Shown piece after piece: positions 28,523 through 38,613 of a stretch of DNA of 64,000 nucleotides. This stretch comes from Bradymonas sediminis (GTDB lineage: Bacteria > Myxococcota_A > Bradymonadia > Bradymonadales > Bradymonadaceae), in contig NZ_CP030032.1 of the NCBI RefSeq assembly GCF_003258315.1, forward strand, positions 3,288,501 to 3,352,500, written 5' to 3'. Within the stretch, counting starts at the first letter, position 1. The number at the start of each line of letters is the position of its first letter. The notes under the pieces were generated by a model. The model made no database searches. It had not been told where the DNA came from and was given only the letters and a program-made list of their open reading frames with translations. A program made the translations under genes and the position numbers.

Positions 28523-29612
28523 AGAGCTTCTTCATGCGGTCAAAAAAGCCGGCACGATCGGGATGAACATCCTCGCCGCTTTCCTCGGCAAATTCGGTGA
28601 GAAGTTCGATTTGCCGGTCATTGAGTTTGACCGGGGTCTCGACGACGACGCGCACGAGTTGGTCGCCATGGCGACGTCCACCCAGCGCGGGGAAGCCCTT
28701 GTCGTTAAGACGGAAGGTCTTGCCGGTTTGGGTTCCCGCGGGGATGGTCATCGAGACTTTGCCGGCGAGCGTGGGGACCTCAAGTTTGCCGCCCAGGGCA
28801 GCCTGGGTAAAGCTAATCGGAATGGTACAGACTACGTCGTTGCCATCGCGCTCGAAGAGCGGATGGTCTTCGAGGCGGATGACAATATAGAGGTCGCCCG
28901 GGGGACCTCCGTCGGCGCCGGGTCCACCGCGACCGGTCCAGCGCAACTTTTGACCGGTGTCGACGCCCGCGGGGACGGTGACTTCGAGGGTTTCTTCGAT
29001 CTGGCGAATCCCCTTGCCGTCGCAATCCGAGCAGGGTTTGGGGATATATTTTCCGCTGCCGCCGCAACGCGAGCACGGGCGCACCATCGAGAAGAAGCCG
29101 TTTTGAACGCGGACCTGTCCACGCCCATCACAGGTGGTGCAGCTCTCGACTTTGCTCCCGGGCGCGGCGCCGGTCTTATCGCAGGTTTCACAGTCAACAA
29201 ACGCCGGAATCTCGACTTCGCGCGTGACGCCCTCGGCCGCCTCGACGTAGCTGACCTCGATCTCCATCTGGAAATCGTTGCCGCGCACGCCGCGACGTCC
29301 CCGGCCGCCCCCCGCGCCGCCGCCGAACATGCTGCTAAAGATGTCGAAGATATCGCCCATCCCGTCGAATCCCTGGGCTCCAGCGCCGCCGAAGCCGTCG
29401 GTGGTCCCGAAGCGGTCGTAGGCCGCGCGTTTATCGGCGTCACTCAGGATCTGATATGCCTGTCCGACTTCCTTAAAGCGCTCTTGAGCCTCGGGATCGT
29501 CGGGATTTTTGTCGGGATGATGCTTCATCGCCAGGCGGCGGTAAGCTGACTTGATTTCGGACAAATCGGCCTCTCGGGACACCCCGAGGACCTCATACGG
29601 ATCGATAGACAT
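28515..29612 (-). CDS. dnaJ: Chaperone protein DnaJ
   Basis: A 365-residue type I DnaJ. J domain: residues 1-70, with H32-P33-D34 in [12 protein letters not shown]-rich linker: 74-110 ([11 protein letters not shown] ... [11 protein letters not shown]). Zinc-finger domain with four CxxCxGxG-type repeats: [24 protein letters not shown] and CSDCDGKG (two have Asp in place of the first Gly). C-terminal peptide-binding domain: [15 protein letters not shown] ... [12 protein letters not shown]. It stimulates DnaK ATPase and delivers substrates. Separated from dnaK by 155 bases that contain a large potential hairpin. Confidence 0.97.
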   Translation of the reverse strand: MSIDPYEVLGVSREADLSEIKSAYRRLAMKHHPDKNPDDPEAQERFKEVGQAYQILSDADKRAAYDRFGTTDGFGGAGAQGFDGMGDIFDIFSSMFGGGAGGGRGRRGVRGNDFQMEIEVSYVEAAEGVTREVEIPAFVDCETCDKTGAAPGSKVESCTTCDGRGQVRVQNGFFSMVRPCSRCGGSGKYIPKPCSDCDGKGIRQIEETLEVTVPAGVDTGQKLRWTGRGGPGADGGPPGDLYIVIRLEDHPLFERDGNDVVCTIPISFTQAALGGKLEVPTLAGKVSMTIPAGTQTGKTFRLNDKGFPALGGRRHGDQLVRVVVETPVKLNDRQIELLTEFAEESGEDVHPDRAGFFDRMKKLFG

Positions 29613-29645
29613 GACGGATACTGTGGAAAGGGTACAAAGGAATTA

Positions 29646-29717
29646 CGGGCAAATCGCCGCCCTCAAACACGTGGTGGGAGGAGACCCACGCCAGGGTGAG
29701 GGCGGCTTAATTGCCCG
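29646..29717. other. Long two-stem hairpin in the dnaK-dnaJ gap
   Basis: CGGGCAA (29646) pairs with TTGCCCG (29711-29717), and inside it GCCGCCCTCA (29656-29665) pairs with TGAGGGCGGC (29697-29706); a small internal loop separates the stems. A minor GTGG/GGG-CCC helix may close the apex. There is no T-run, so this looks like a translated-mRNA structure or processing site. Confidence 0.7.
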
Positions 29718-29767
29718 GCAAAAAATGTGCAAGCCTGTGTTAAACGCGCATCACGAGACAGGTTTAG

Positions 29768-31597
29768 TTAGGCCTCGTCTTCGGTGCCCGAAGAATACAT
29801 GGCCTCGGCCAGTCGATAGGCCGAAGTCTCAAGGCTGTCGAGGATTGCGGCGAGTTCGTCGAGATTGGCGTCATCGAGAAGTTCTCGAATGGTGGCCAAA
29901 TCGTTGGCGATATTCTCGCGGTCTCCGACGGGCAGCGCGTCGCCAAACTCTTGGAAGCTGCGCTCGGTTGAATAGAATAAACCCTTGGCCTCGTTGCGCT
30001 TTTCGGTCAATTCTTGTTGATCGCGGTCGCGGGCCTCATATTTGGCAGCATCCTCAATCATCTTGGCGATTTGGGCTTCACTAAGGCCACCATCGGCGAC
30101 GATATTGATGCTCTGCTCATGATTGGAACCGAGGTCCTTGGCGCGCACAGTCACCAACCCGTTCTCGTCGATCATGAAGGTGACTTCGATCTTGGGAACA
30201 CCTCGGGGGGCCGGCGGAATTCCAACTAATTCAAAACGGGCCAAACTTTTATTATCGGCGGCCATCGTGCGCTCGCCCTGGAGCACATGGATGGGCACCA
30301 CGCCCTGCTTGTCGACCGAGGTGCTAAAGACCTCGGAGCGGGTGCACGGGACGGTGGAGTTACGCGGAATGAGCGGGGTAAAGACCCCCCCGGCGGTCTC
30401 AACACCCAACGTCAACGGCGTGACGTCGAGGAGTAAGACATCGGTGACCTCGCCGCGGGCGATGCTGCCCTGCACGGCGGCGCCCATGGCGACGACTTCG
30501 TCCGGGTTAACCGACGCGTCTGGCTCGATATTGAAGAATTCAGCCACGCGCTGCTTAATCAACGGCATGCGGGTCATGCCGCCGACCAACAGGACGGTGT
30601 CGATATTACTGGTCGCCAGGTGCGCGTCGGCCAGGGCCTGCTTGCAGGGCCCCAGGGAGCGCTCGATCAGCGGGGCGACGAGGGATTCGAGCGTCTCACG
30701 CGTGACCACGGCCTCGAGGTGGCGAGGGCCGTCGGCGTCCGAATAGATAAAGGGCAAGCTGATGTCGGTACTTTCTTTGGTCGACAGTTCGCATTTGGCC
30801 CGCTCGGCCTCTTCTTTGAGGCGTTGCAGCGCGATCTTATCGCTGCGCAGATCGATGCCGTGCTGCTCCTCAAAGCTGGCGGCGAGCCAGTCAATCAGCA
30901 GATTATCGAAGTCTTCGCCGCCCAAAAAGGTGTCGCCCGCGGTCGACAGGACGCTAAAGAGTCCCTCCGCCAATTGCAGGATCGAGATATCGAAGGTGCC
31001 GCCGCCCATATCGTAGACAGCGACGGTCTGATCCCCCATCTCTTTGGAGCGCCCGAAACCGTAAGCCAACGCGGCCGCGGTAGGCTCGTTGACGATACGC
31101 AGCACGTGAAGGCCGGCGATTTTACCGGCGTTCTGGGTCGCCTGACGCTGAGCGTCGTCAAAATAAGCGGGGACGGTGATGACCGCGTCGGTGACTTCTT
31201 CGCCCAGAAAATCTTCGGCGACCTGCTTCATCTCGCGCAGGATAAAAGAAGAGATCTCGGCGGGCGAGAAGGTCTTCTTATTGGAGCGCACCCAGGCATC
31301 ACCGTTGTCAGCCTCGATAATCTCGTAGGCCACCGCCGGCACGGCGCTCTGGACATCGGGGTCGCTAAAACGCTTACCGATCAAGCGCTTGACCGCATAG
31401 ATCGTATTCTCAGCGTTGGCCTGCGCCTGGCGCTTGGCCAACTGCCCGACCATGCGCTCGCCGCTTTCGCTAAACGCAACAACTGACGGAGTGGTGCGCG
31501 CACCCTCCGCGTTCGGCACGACAAGATGTTCGTCGCCATCTAGAACACACACGCAACTATTGGTGGTGCCGAGATCGATTCCAATCGTTCTTCCCAT
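29768..31597 (-). CDS. dnaK: Chaperone protein DnaK (Hsp70)
   Basis: A 609-residue Hsp70. Nucleotide-binding domain: GIDLGTTNSCVCVLDGD at residues 5-21, TVPAYFDDAQRQAT, RIVNEPTAAALAYGFG, VYDMGGGTFDISIL and LVGGMTRMP. Substrate-binding domain: DVTPLTLGVETAGG, LIPRNSTVPC and VLQGERTMAADNKSL. Lid helices run to the end, and the tail (SSGTEDEA) is short and acidic, so the protein is about 30 residues shorter than E. coli DnaK. Hsp70 folds and holds client proteins with DnaJ and GrpE. Gene order hrcA-grpE-dnaK-dnaJ is classical. The start at 31597 follows the grpE stop by about 100 bases. Confidence 0.97.
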   Translation of the reverse strand: MGRTIGIDLGTTNSCVCVLDGDEHLVVPNAEGARTTPSVVAFSESGERMVGQLAKRQAQANAENTIYAVKRLIGKRFSDPDVQSAVPAVAYEIIEADNGDAWVRSNKKTFSPAEISSFILREMKQVAEDFLGEEVTDAVITVPAYFDDAQRQATQNAGKIAGLHVLRIVNEPTAAALAYGFGRSKEMGDQTVAVYDMGGGTFDISILQLAEGLFSVLSTAGDTFLGGEDFDNLLIDWLAASFEEQHGIDLRSDKIALQRLKEEAERAKCELSTKESTDISLPFIYSDADGPRHLEAVVTRETLESLVAPLIERSLGPCKQALADAHLATSNIDTVLLVGGMTRMPLIKQRVAEFFNIEPDASVNPDEVVAMGAAVQGSIARGEVTDVLLLDVTPLTLGVETAGGVFTPLIPRNSTVPCTRSEVFSTSVDKQGVVPIHVLQGERTMAADNKSLARFELVGIPPAPRGVPKIEVTFMIDENGLVTVRAKDLGSNHEQSINIVADGGLSEAQIAKMIEDAAKYEARDRDQQELTEKRNEAKGLFYSTERSFQEFGDALPVGDRENIANDLATIRELLDDANLDELAAILDSLETSAYRLAEAMYSSGTEDEA

Positions 31598-31647
31598 GTG
31601 GCTAGAACCTGCTCATTTTTTAAAGTCAGTAGCGATAAATTCACGTA

Positions 31648-31681
31648 GGCGCGCAGTCCTCAAATAGGCGGAGTGCGCGCC
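31648..31681. other. Hairpin in the grpE-dnaK gap
   Basis: GGCGCGCA pairs with TGCGCGCC around an 18-base loop, between the grpE stop and the dnaK start. There is no T-tract; a possible mRNA processing or attenuation element. Confidence 0.55.
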
Positions 31682-31698
31682 GCCTTTTCCCCGAAACT

Positions 31699-32481
31699 CT
31701 ACTCCCCGGCGTTTTCATCGTCGGCAGGAGTCGAGTTATCCTCGGCATTTGCGCTATTATTGCCGTCGGAGGTACGTTTTGCAACCGAAACCATCGCGGG
31801 ACGCAGAAGCCGATCGTGAATCGAGTAGCCCTTTTGGTATTGCTCGACGACCGTGCCGGTCTCGTGCTCGGTGGTCTCGACCTGCTGAATCGCCTCGTGA
31901 TGCTCGGGGTCGAATTTGCTGCCACAAGCTTCGATGCCCAAAATGCCGTGTTTTTCCAGGGCGCCGATAAGTTGGCGATACACCATCTGAACGCCGTCGA
32001 TGATGCCGGCGGCGTCCGGGCTCTTGTCGGCGTGCTCGAGCGCGCGCTCAAGGTTATCGACCACCGGGATCAATTCGAGCGCGAATTTATCGTGCCCGTA
32101 TTTGCGGAATTCGTCTTTTTCGCGACGCGTGCGTTTGCGCAAATTATCGAGGTCTGCGGTCGCGCGCATCCAGCGCTCCTTGAACTCATCGCGCTCCTTT
32201 TCAGCCGCCTCAGCGCGCTCCTCAAGCGCTTGAAGTTCAGCCGCGTTTGCAGCCTGAACGTCGTCGGACATCTCGTCGACTTCACCCATTTCAATAATCC
32301 CCTCCGAGTCCTCATCGGGACTCAAAAAAAGTTCATCCAAATGATCGTCGCCAGACTCTACGTCTTCGACCGAGTTAAACTCGTCGTTGGGCGCCTGCCC
32401 CTGGGACGAGACCTCGTCGCCAGCGACTTCTTGCCCTTCAACCTCAGAGGCTTCGGATTGTTCGACCGTATCTTTATTCAC
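31699..32481 (-). CDS. grpE: GrpE nucleotide exchange factor
   Basis: About 260 residues. The C-terminal 150 residues are a standard GrpE: a long coiled coil ([21 protein letters not shown]), [32 protein letters not shown], and the signature FDPEHHEAI ... [19 protein letters not shown]. The N-terminal 90 residues are a strongly acidic extension (Asp/Glu/Ser), longer than in E. coli. The GTG at 32481 is preferred because AAGGAG lies nine bases upstream; a TTG at 32502 is an alternative in the same frame. GrpE triggers ADP release from DnaK. Confidence 0.95.
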   Translation of the reverse strand: MNKDTVEQSEASEVEGQEVAGDEVSSQGQAPNDEFNSVEDVESGDDHLDELFLSPDEDSEGIIEMGEVDEMSDDVQAANAAELQALEERAEAAEKERDEFKERWMRATADLDNLRKRTRREKDEFRKYGHDKFALELIPVVDNLERALEHADKSPDAAGIIDGVQMVYRQLIGALEKHGILGIEACGSKFDPEHHEAIQQVETTEHETGTVVEQYQKGYSIHDRLLRPAMVSVAKRTSDGNNSANAEDNSTPADDENAGE

Positions 32482-32717
32482 GTTATCGCTCTCCTTACTC
32501 AAAATGCTATTCTCCCAATGTCGTTACCTTCCAAGAAGATGCGCGTTATCAGCAGGTTATGGGCGAAACCAACCCCTGGCTGACCGGAACCGTCAGTGGA
32601 AGTAATCGTTAAATTCTATGGATAAAATATTATTATTTCGTTCGAAATCATGAGCGAGATTATAGCCGCCTTCGCGCGTCGCGCCGGGCGCGAATCACCG
32701 CCTTGCAAACGCTAATT

Positions 32718-33764
32718 TTAGCCATTTGTGGCCAATTCTCTGGATAGCACACTCGCAGCATAATCGACCAGTGGAATGACGCGGGCATAATTCATGCGAA
32801 TCGGGCCTAAAACGCCGACCACACCCATCGGTTGGTCACCACGATAATAGTCACAAATAATCAGGCTCAAATCGTCGCCCAGGTCCCAGCCCAGCTCGGG
32901 GCCAATCAATGCCTGGGATTGGCGGGTCTCACAGATCCTGTCGAGCAGCTCGACCATATGCTCGGTCTCGGCGAGGGCACGCAACAACTCGCGCATGCGA
33001 TCGATATCGGTGCTGAATTCGCGCTGCTCCAAGATATGCAATCGCCCCTCAACATGAAGTTGCGGGCCGGGAGTATCCTCCAAAACCTTATTGCCGATTT
33101 CGAGGGCTGCGCGGACATAATCGAGATAATTTGCCTGGGCGAGTCGGCGCTCGTCGCGCACCCGCTGGCTGAGCTGGGCGAGAGTCTGACCGTCGACCAA
33201 TTCGCTGAGGTAGTTCTGAATCTGGCCCAAGAGACGTCGGTCGATGGTCTCGCTCAGGTGCACAACGCGATGAAAAACGCGGGCGTCTTGAGCGACCAAA
33301 ATCACCAGGACACGATGATCGCTTAGCAACGATAATTTAATATCGTTGAGGCGCATATGATTGAGCCCGCTCATGGACACAATGCTGGTCAACGAAGAGA
33401 GGCGGCTGAGCAACTCGCCGGCGCGCTGCGCGGCGTTGCCGATGGGGTTTCCAAGGCTGCTAAACTCACGCTCAAATTCGACGCTGAGCGGGTCGTTGTG
33501 GCGGTGAAGTAGGTTTTGCTCGTCGAGATAATTCACATAATAGCGCATGCCCGCGGGCGTAGGGACACGACCGGCGGAGGTATGCGGCTGAAAGAGCACA
33601 CCCTGCTCTTCGAGTTGGGCCATGACGTTTCGGATGCTCGCCGAGCTCAGCCCGATCCCGGGCGCGCGCGCGACGGCTGCGCTCGAGACGGGTTCACCGT
33701 GCGTGGCGAATGCCTCGACAACCCGCGATAGAATCTTTTTTTGCCTGTCAGTGAGCATTTCCAC
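32718..33764 (-). CDS. hrcA: Heat-inducible transcription repressor HrcA
   Basis: A 348-residue repressor. The winged-helix DNA-binding domain is residues 1-75 (LTDRQKKILSRVVEAF, SSASIRNVMAQLEEQGVLFQPHTSAGRVPT split at LEEQG). The GAF-like dimerisation domain follows, with LVILVAQDARVFHRVVHL and the C-terminal LIICDYYRG...GVVGVLGPIRMNYARVIPLVDY blocks. HrcA normally represses grpE-dnaK-dnaJ by binding CIRCE and is stabilised by GroEL. I found no CIRCE element upstream of hrcA, grpE or dnaK. GTG start at 33764 with GAGG upstream; ATG at 33758 is possible. Confidence 0.95.
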   Translation of the reverse strand: MEMLTDRQKKILSRVVEAFATHGEPVSSAAVARAPGIGLSSASIRNVMAQLEEQGVLFQPHTSAGRVPTPAGMRYYVNYLDEQNLLHRHNDPLSVEFEREFSSLGNPIGNAAQRAGELLSRLSSLTSIVSMSGLNHMRLNDIKLSLLSDHRVLVILVAQDARVFHRVVHLSETIDRRLLGQIQNYLSELVDGQTLAQLSQRVRDERRLAQANYLDYVRAALEIGNKVLEDTPGPQLHVEGRLHILEQREFSTDIDRMRELLRALAETEHMVELLDRICETRQSQALIGPELGWDLGDDLSLIICDYYRGDQPMGVVGVLGPIRMNYARVIPLVDYAASVLSRELATNG

Positions 33765-34050
33765 GATGCGATCCTCTATCGATGCATGCCTCTAAAATCG
33801 TGTATTCTTGGAGGTTCGGCGGGTGCGGATAGCGCGCTTTCGACGGGGTCGATTAGACGCGCATTCCAGAAGCACTATAGGCGACAAAAAATTCCGGCGC
33901 CGCCACAAAACATAGCAAAACCGGAGCCGCTCGCCCACCGGGCGCGCTATCCTAACCGCGGGTGATATGGCTGTCGAGAGTGGGGCCGTTGAAATCGCCC
34001 CGGCAGGAAGTTGAACGTCGAGGGGGAGCGCCGACACCGCGCGGCAACGC

Positions 34051-35460
34051 CTACTCGCACGAAGCGCGCAGCGGAGCAGAACTCCCGCCACCGAGCGAAC
34101 CGTTGCCGAGTTGCCCCGCAATATTATTCCCCCAACAATAAACCGCGCCATGCACATCAATCGCGCAAAAATGGTCGAACCCGCCGGCGAGCGCTACAAG
34201 CTGGTCCGCGTTGCTCTGAGATGGATCGATTGCGGAGCCAACTTCACCACAGCGAAGCAAGCTGCTCTCGGGGGTCGTCGCACAGAATTGAGCGCTTGCA
34301 CCGACGGCGATTTGCGCGCCCAGGAAGTCGACGAGGCCGCCCTGCCCGTCCATAAACGGGCGCGGCACACTTTCGCCCGCGCCCCAACAATAAACGGCGC
34401 CGCTGGTATGCAAGCCGCAGGTCGAATCATCAGCCGCCGCGATGGCCTCAAAGTCATTGGATATAGGTAGGGCGCCAGGCGCAGTCTCGCCGGACGTGGC
34501 GTTGGAGTCTCCGGTTCCAAGTTGGCCGCGCGTGTTATCGCCCCAGCAATATGCGGCGCCATCGACCGTGAGCCCACAGGTATGCTGCCTGCCCGCAGCC
34601 ACCTCGTGAAAAGCGCGCTCACTTGCGACCTGGGTGGGAATCGTAACGCTTGACTCACCGCCCGACACCCCCAATTGGCCCGCCCGATTATCGCCCCAGC
34701 AATAGAGCGTCCCCGCGGTATCAAGCGCGCAGGAGTGACTCTTACCCACGGCAAGTCGACGAGGCGGCGTGGGGAGTGCAAGCAACGCCGGCTCGGCGCG
34801 GTCCTCGGTGCTCATATCGCCGAGCTGCCCGTGCGCGTTGGCCCCCCAGCACCACAGCGATTTACTCGAAGTGCTTAGCGCGCAGGTATGAACCTCTCCG
34901 GCGCCAAGTTGGTCTATCTGAGGTGACAGATAAGAGGTCAACAGCGTCGGGCTGGAGCGCCACGCCTCTTCACCGATGCCGAGCTGACCATAATTATTTG
35001 CGCCCCAACAATAGACCGAGCCCGAGGCGTCGGTAGCGCAGGTATGGGCGCCGCCGACTGCAATGACTGCGCCCCTAAAAGCATTATCGCTTAGGCCATC
35101 ACAGTCATTGTCCTGACCGTCGCAGACTTCAACACTAACCTTGCATTCGCACCCATTTGAAGATGGTTCGCCATCTCGATCTACAAACCCATCCTCGCAG
35201 AGATACACGCAGATGCGCTCAACGCAGCTCGCCTTCATATTCTCGTAGAAAGGACAATCCGAGGCTATATCGCACTTCTGCCCGGCCCCTGAATCACCGT
35301 CGAACTCAGCGCGTTCTGTGTCGGAGTCGCTCTGAAGCGACGCGCCGGCAAATTGCGGTGCTTCCTCATAGAGTCCACAACCCGCTAGCGGGGTCGTAAA
35401 ACCGAGCAGGAGAACGACAATGAAGGGAAAACGCGGGCTTCGGGCGACTTGAATTGCCAT
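34051..35460 (-). CDS. RCC1-repeat lipoprotein
   Basis: A 469-residue lipoprotein. Start at 35460 (MAIQVARS); lipobox L-A-G-C-G. A Cys-rich MopE-like stretch follows (CDIASDCPFYENMKASC, CVERICVYLCEDG, CDGQDNDCDGLSD). The remainder is seven or so RCC1 blades with the pattern G-x-x-H-x-C-A-L/D...V/L-Y-C-W-G-x-N-x-x-G-Q-L-G (examples: GSVYCWGANNYGQLG, GTLYCWGDNRAGQLG, GAVYCWGNNIAGQLG). This forms a seven-bladed propeller typical of deltaproteobacterial surface lipoproteins; the ligand is unknown. Confidence 0.92.
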   Translation of the reverse strand: MAIQVARSPRFPFIVVLLLGFTTPLAGCGLYEEAPQFAGASLQSDSDTERAEFDGDSGAGQKCDIASDCPFYENMKASCVERICVYLCEDGFVDRDGEPSSNGCECKVSVEVCDGQDNDCDGLSDNAFRGAVIAVGGAHTCATDASGSVYCWGANNYGQLGIGEEAWRSSPTLLTSYLSPQIDQLGAGEVHTCALSTSSKSLWCWGANAHGQLGDMSTEDRAEPALLALPTPPRRLAVGKSHSCALDTAGTLYCWGDNRAGQLGVSGGESSVTIPTQVASERAFHEVAAGRQHTCGLTVDGAAYCWGDNTRGQLGTGDSNATSGETAPGALPISNDFEAIAAADDSTCGLHTSGAVYCWGAGESVPRPFMDGQGGLVDFLGAQIAVGASAQFCATTPESSLLRCGEVGSAIDPSQSNADQLVALAGGFDHFCAIDVHGAVYCWGNNIAGQLGNGSLGGGSSAPLRASCE

Positions 35461-35561
35461 GGTTCGAACCGTCAAGTTTGGGGATAGATACGACCACTGA
35501 GCCTGTTTTCGGCCCTAACTCAACTGCGAATACAATGCTGCGACTTCTCGCTGCCAGGCAG

Positions 35562-35592
35562 CACCCCAACTCGAATTCCAAGAGTTGGGGTG
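35562..35592. terminator. Hairpin after the MopE-repeat gene's neighbour gap
   Basis: CACCCCAACTC and GAGTTGGGGTG form an 11-bp stem with a 9-base loop, 8 bases beyond the stop of the gene ending at 35600 and upstream of the RCC1 gene. It has no strong T-run. Probable terminator. Confidence 0.65.
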
Positions 35593-35599
35593 CGCGAGG

Positions 35600-38356
35600 T
35601 TAGTGACAAGTAAACTCGTCGATGACCACCGTCGCGGGGTTGGTCTTCGTAAGCCGGAGCGTCTGGATATACGAATCGGTGCGGCGAACCGACAGGTATT
35701 CATCTCCGGTGTCGAAATTCGGGTTGGTAAATTGATTAAAGTGAAGTCGTGAATCGCAGCTCCCAAACGGACACTGAATAAAACCCCGCCACCAGGTCAT
35801 TCGGTAAAAATGGTCATCGTAGGGCTGAATAAACCACCCAATATGTGCCGTTTGGTTCACGTCAACCCCCGTAATATTCGGAGCCATTAAATGACGCCCA
35901 ATATATTTCGAATTGCCAGACATCGGAAGATCGGCCCAATTGCCTCGGACATAGTGCTGTGTGCCGTCTTGACCGATGATTTGGTACACTCGCACGATGC
36001 TCGAATACGAATTTGCCAGCGAAATATAATATCTGGTGTCGCTCAGCGGGAACATGCCTGGACGAGCAAAGCCGTAGCTCACGTGGATTCGCGGATGCGC
36101 GTAGCGCTTTGAAGGATCGTTAACGCTATTATAGATTATGGGAGGCTCCGCCCAATTACCTCGCATGTCGCCGAACCCAGCAATCTGCCAGCGATTACCG
36201 GTCGTGCTATACCAGACGAGCATCATATCATCGCCGGACTTTGGACTCGCCCCGAGCGCCACGTCCACGTTTTGGGAGAGCGAGTCGTCCACGACAAGTC
36301 GCCCGGTGAATCGGAAATCCGATTGATACCCCGCGACTTGTCGAGCCGTCACGAGCCTGAAGGTCGACGAAGTCTTCTCCTCGACGAACGCGACATACCA
36401 ATAGGGCTCACACCCGCTCGTGCAATTCGACGGCGCTGTCAGATGATATAATGCCGCCGAAAACTTCCCATAAGTTGACGTCGCCGGCTCATGATAAGGA
36501 GATACGTCGTGCGCTGTGATATCCGTGTTCCCCGGAGACCACTCAGCCAGCGTCAGCGTATTAAGCGTTTGCTGGGTGATTGAATTATACCAAGTCCCCC
36601 CAATAAGCGCCGCGCAATATCCGGGAGCCTGGCCCACCCCCTTTATCCAATCAATGTCCAAAATAAAGCGTGCTCCCGAGAGCGTACGCGTGGCGCTATC
36701 GTAGCCCCCAGCGGCGTCGACGCGCGAGAAGATAACGTTCGTGCCGTCCAAATGTGCTGCACAGAAACTATCGTCTTCGTGGGTCGGAACCGCCATGATT
36801 TTGGGAGGATTTGAGTTTGTAACGCGCCCCGCCAGCGCAACGCTCGGCGGACTATCCGAGATCAGCCGAACCTCGTCGATCTCCCCATTGCAATCGTTGT
36901 CCTTGCCATCGCATTGACCGGGCGCCCCCGGATAGACCGCGGCGTCAGTATCCTTACAATCGCCAATGACACCCGCATAACCTGCAGGCTGCGAACAACT
37001 CGCGCGCGTGCTCGAGGCAACACCAAAACCGTCACCGTCCGCATCCCTAAACCATACCGGCGCGCCGACGGCCTCATCCTCATCGACACGCCCATCGCAA
37101 TTGTTATCGATCTCATCGCAGACCTCATCTGCGCTTGGATTCACCGCCGCCTTGGTGTCATCACAATCACCATCTCGGGCAATATATCCGGCGGGCTTGG
37201 AGCAACTCGCTCGCGTGTCAGTTGCGAGGCCATACCCATCCCCGTCGGCGTCTCTAAACCAGGTCGACGCGTCGATCGCTGAATCTTCGTCGACGCGGCC
37301 ATCGCAGTTATTATCGATCCCATCGCAGACCTCAGCGACGCCCGGATTCACCGCCGCCTTGGCGTCGTCACAATCCCCGTCTTGGTCGACATAACCCGTG
37401 GGCTGCGCACAACTTACGAGGGCTATCGATGCGTCACCGTAGCTATCCCCATCGGCGTCCCTGAACCAGGTGGGCGCGTCGACGGCCTCATCTTCATCCA
37501 CCTGGCCATCGCAATTATTATCGACCCCATCACAGACTTCGTCGGCGCCGGGGTTCACCCCTGACTTGGTGTCGTCACAATCCCCGTCTTGATCAACGTA
37601 GCCCGCGGGTTGTGAACAGCTCACGAGGGTTAGAGACGCGTCACCATATCCATCCCCGTCGGCGTCTTTAAACCAGGTGGAGGCGTCGACGGCCTCATCT
37701 TCATCTACTTGGCCGTCGCAATTATTGTCGATCTCGTCGCCACAAATCTCGTCCTCGGGCTCCCCGGGCGTCGCGTCACAGACCACGCCGTCCTGGGCAT
37801 CGCTGCAGATATAGACTCCGGTCTGCGCACAGGCGCCTACGCCGACAGAGCACTCCTCCCCAAGCGTCGGGAACGATTCGTCCACCAAACCGTCGCAATT
37901 ATTGTCGAGACCGTCACAGATCTCGACGCCGCCGTTGCTCGGGATGCACTCACGCTCGCAACCCGTGCCGCCGGGAACCTGCAGGTCGCCGTCAATATCC
38001 GAAAATCCGGCCTCACACTGATATTCGCACCCGCCCTCGACGCACGATGCCGTCGCATTCTCGGGAGCGGTACATTTAGCGTCACAACGCCCGCAATGGT
38101 CCGCACTTGTCTGGGTATCGACGCAGCTAACGCCACAAAATGACTGTTCCTCAGGGCAGATACGCTGGTCACCTTCCTGCTCCGAGTCGCCCGAGGCGTC
38201 ATCCCCCGCATCGTCGCCGCCACCGCTCACGTCACCGTCCACCTCGACCGTATTCTCGCCTTCGCGGGTCGCGTCACCATCACCACCACAACCCCCAACG
38301 ACTCCCAGACACAAAAGAATGCAGCTCATCAGAAAATATTGGCTGACCTGTTTCAT
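35600..38356 (-). CDS. MopE-repeat lipoprotein (putative metal-binding motif)
   Basis: A 918-residue lipoprotein with lipobox V-V-G-G-C-G. After an acidic linker come Cys-rich modules (CPEEQSFCGVSC, CGRCDAKC, CEYQCEAGF), then four 69-residue MopE repeats. Each repeat contains WFRDADGDGYG (EF-hand-like DxDxDG), CSQPAGYVDQDGDCDD and EVCDGVDNNCDGQVDED. The C-terminal half (about 500-918) is a different, mostly beta, domain without recognisable motifs. MopE binds copper or calcium through such modules in methanotrophs; here calcium or metal binding is inferred. The DNA repeats have a 207-bp period. The signal and repeat architecture fit an outer-surface protein. Confidence 0.92.
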   Translation of the reverse strand: MKQVSQYFLMSCILLCLGVVGGCGGDGDATREGENTVEVDGDVSGGGDDAGDDASGDSEQEGDQRICPEEQSFCGVSCVDTQTSADHCGRCDAKCTAPENATASCVEGGCEYQCEAGFSDIDGDLQVPGGTGCERECIPSNGGVEICDGLDNNCDGLVDESFPTLGEECSVGVGACAQTGVYICSDAQDGVVCDATPGEPEDEICGDEIDNNCDGQVDEDEAVDASTWFKDADGDGYGDASLTLVSCSQPAGYVDQDGDCDDTKSGVNPGADEVCDGVDNNCDGQVDEDEAVDAPTWFRDADGDSYGDASIALVSCAQPTGYVDQDGDCDDAKAAVNPGVAEVCDGIDNNCDGRVDEDSAIDASTWFRDADGDGYGLATDTRASCSKPAGYIARDGDCDDTKAAVNPSADEVCDEIDNNCDGRVDEDEAVGAPVWFRDADGDGFGVASSTRASCSQPAGYAGVIGDCKDTDAAVYPGAPGQCDGKDNDCNGEIDEVRLISDSPPSVALAGRVTNSNPPKIMAVPTHEDDSFCAAHLDGTNVIFSRVDAAGGYDSATRTLSGARFILDIDWIKGVGQAPGYCAALIGGTWYNSITQQTLNTLTLAEWSPGNTDITAHDVSPYHEPATSTYGKFSAALYHLTAPSNCTSGCEPYWYVAFVEEKTSSTFRLVTARQVAGYQSDFRFTGRLVVDDSLSQNVDVALGASPKSGDDMMLVWYSTTGNRWQIAGFGDMRGNWAEPPIIYNSVNDPSKRYAHPRIHVSYGFARPGMFPLSDTRYYISLANSYSSIVRVYQIIGQDGTQHYVRGNWADLPMSGNSKYIGRHLMAPNITGVDVNQTAHIGWFIQPYDDHFYRMTWWRGFIQCPFGSCDSRLHFNQFTNPNFDTGDEYLSVRRTDSYIQTLRLTKTNPATVVIDEFTCH
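36880..37708 (-). repeat. Four 207-bp MopE coding repeats
   Basis: Equivalent positions in the coding repeat fall at 37067, 37274, 37481 and 37688, an exact 207-base (69-codon) period. Copies 1-2 are closest at the nucleotide level; the later copies have diverged in frame. Confidence 0.85.
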
Positions 38357-38613
38357 TGCGACGTCCTCCCAAACATTAGTGAACGAAAATTCGCAGAACC
38401 GAACGCATGAAACGCCATCAAGACGTCACAATACGGCCACCGCAAACTTCGACCCGTTTGGCACAACGCGCGACCCAAATTGTCTATACAGATATGCGTC
38501 CAAAGCTATCAGCCGACTGAACGTAATGCAAGCATACCCAGCGCGCACTTCAGCGCAAAACCGACGCGAAGAGCGCCCGGTTGCGAGGTTAAGAGAGATG
38601 CGATGGAGAGGAT

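Noticed and set aside
33765-33900. CIRCE element upstream of hrcA
   Set aside because: Only scattered partial matches (TTAGAC, AGCACT) in wrong order and spacing.
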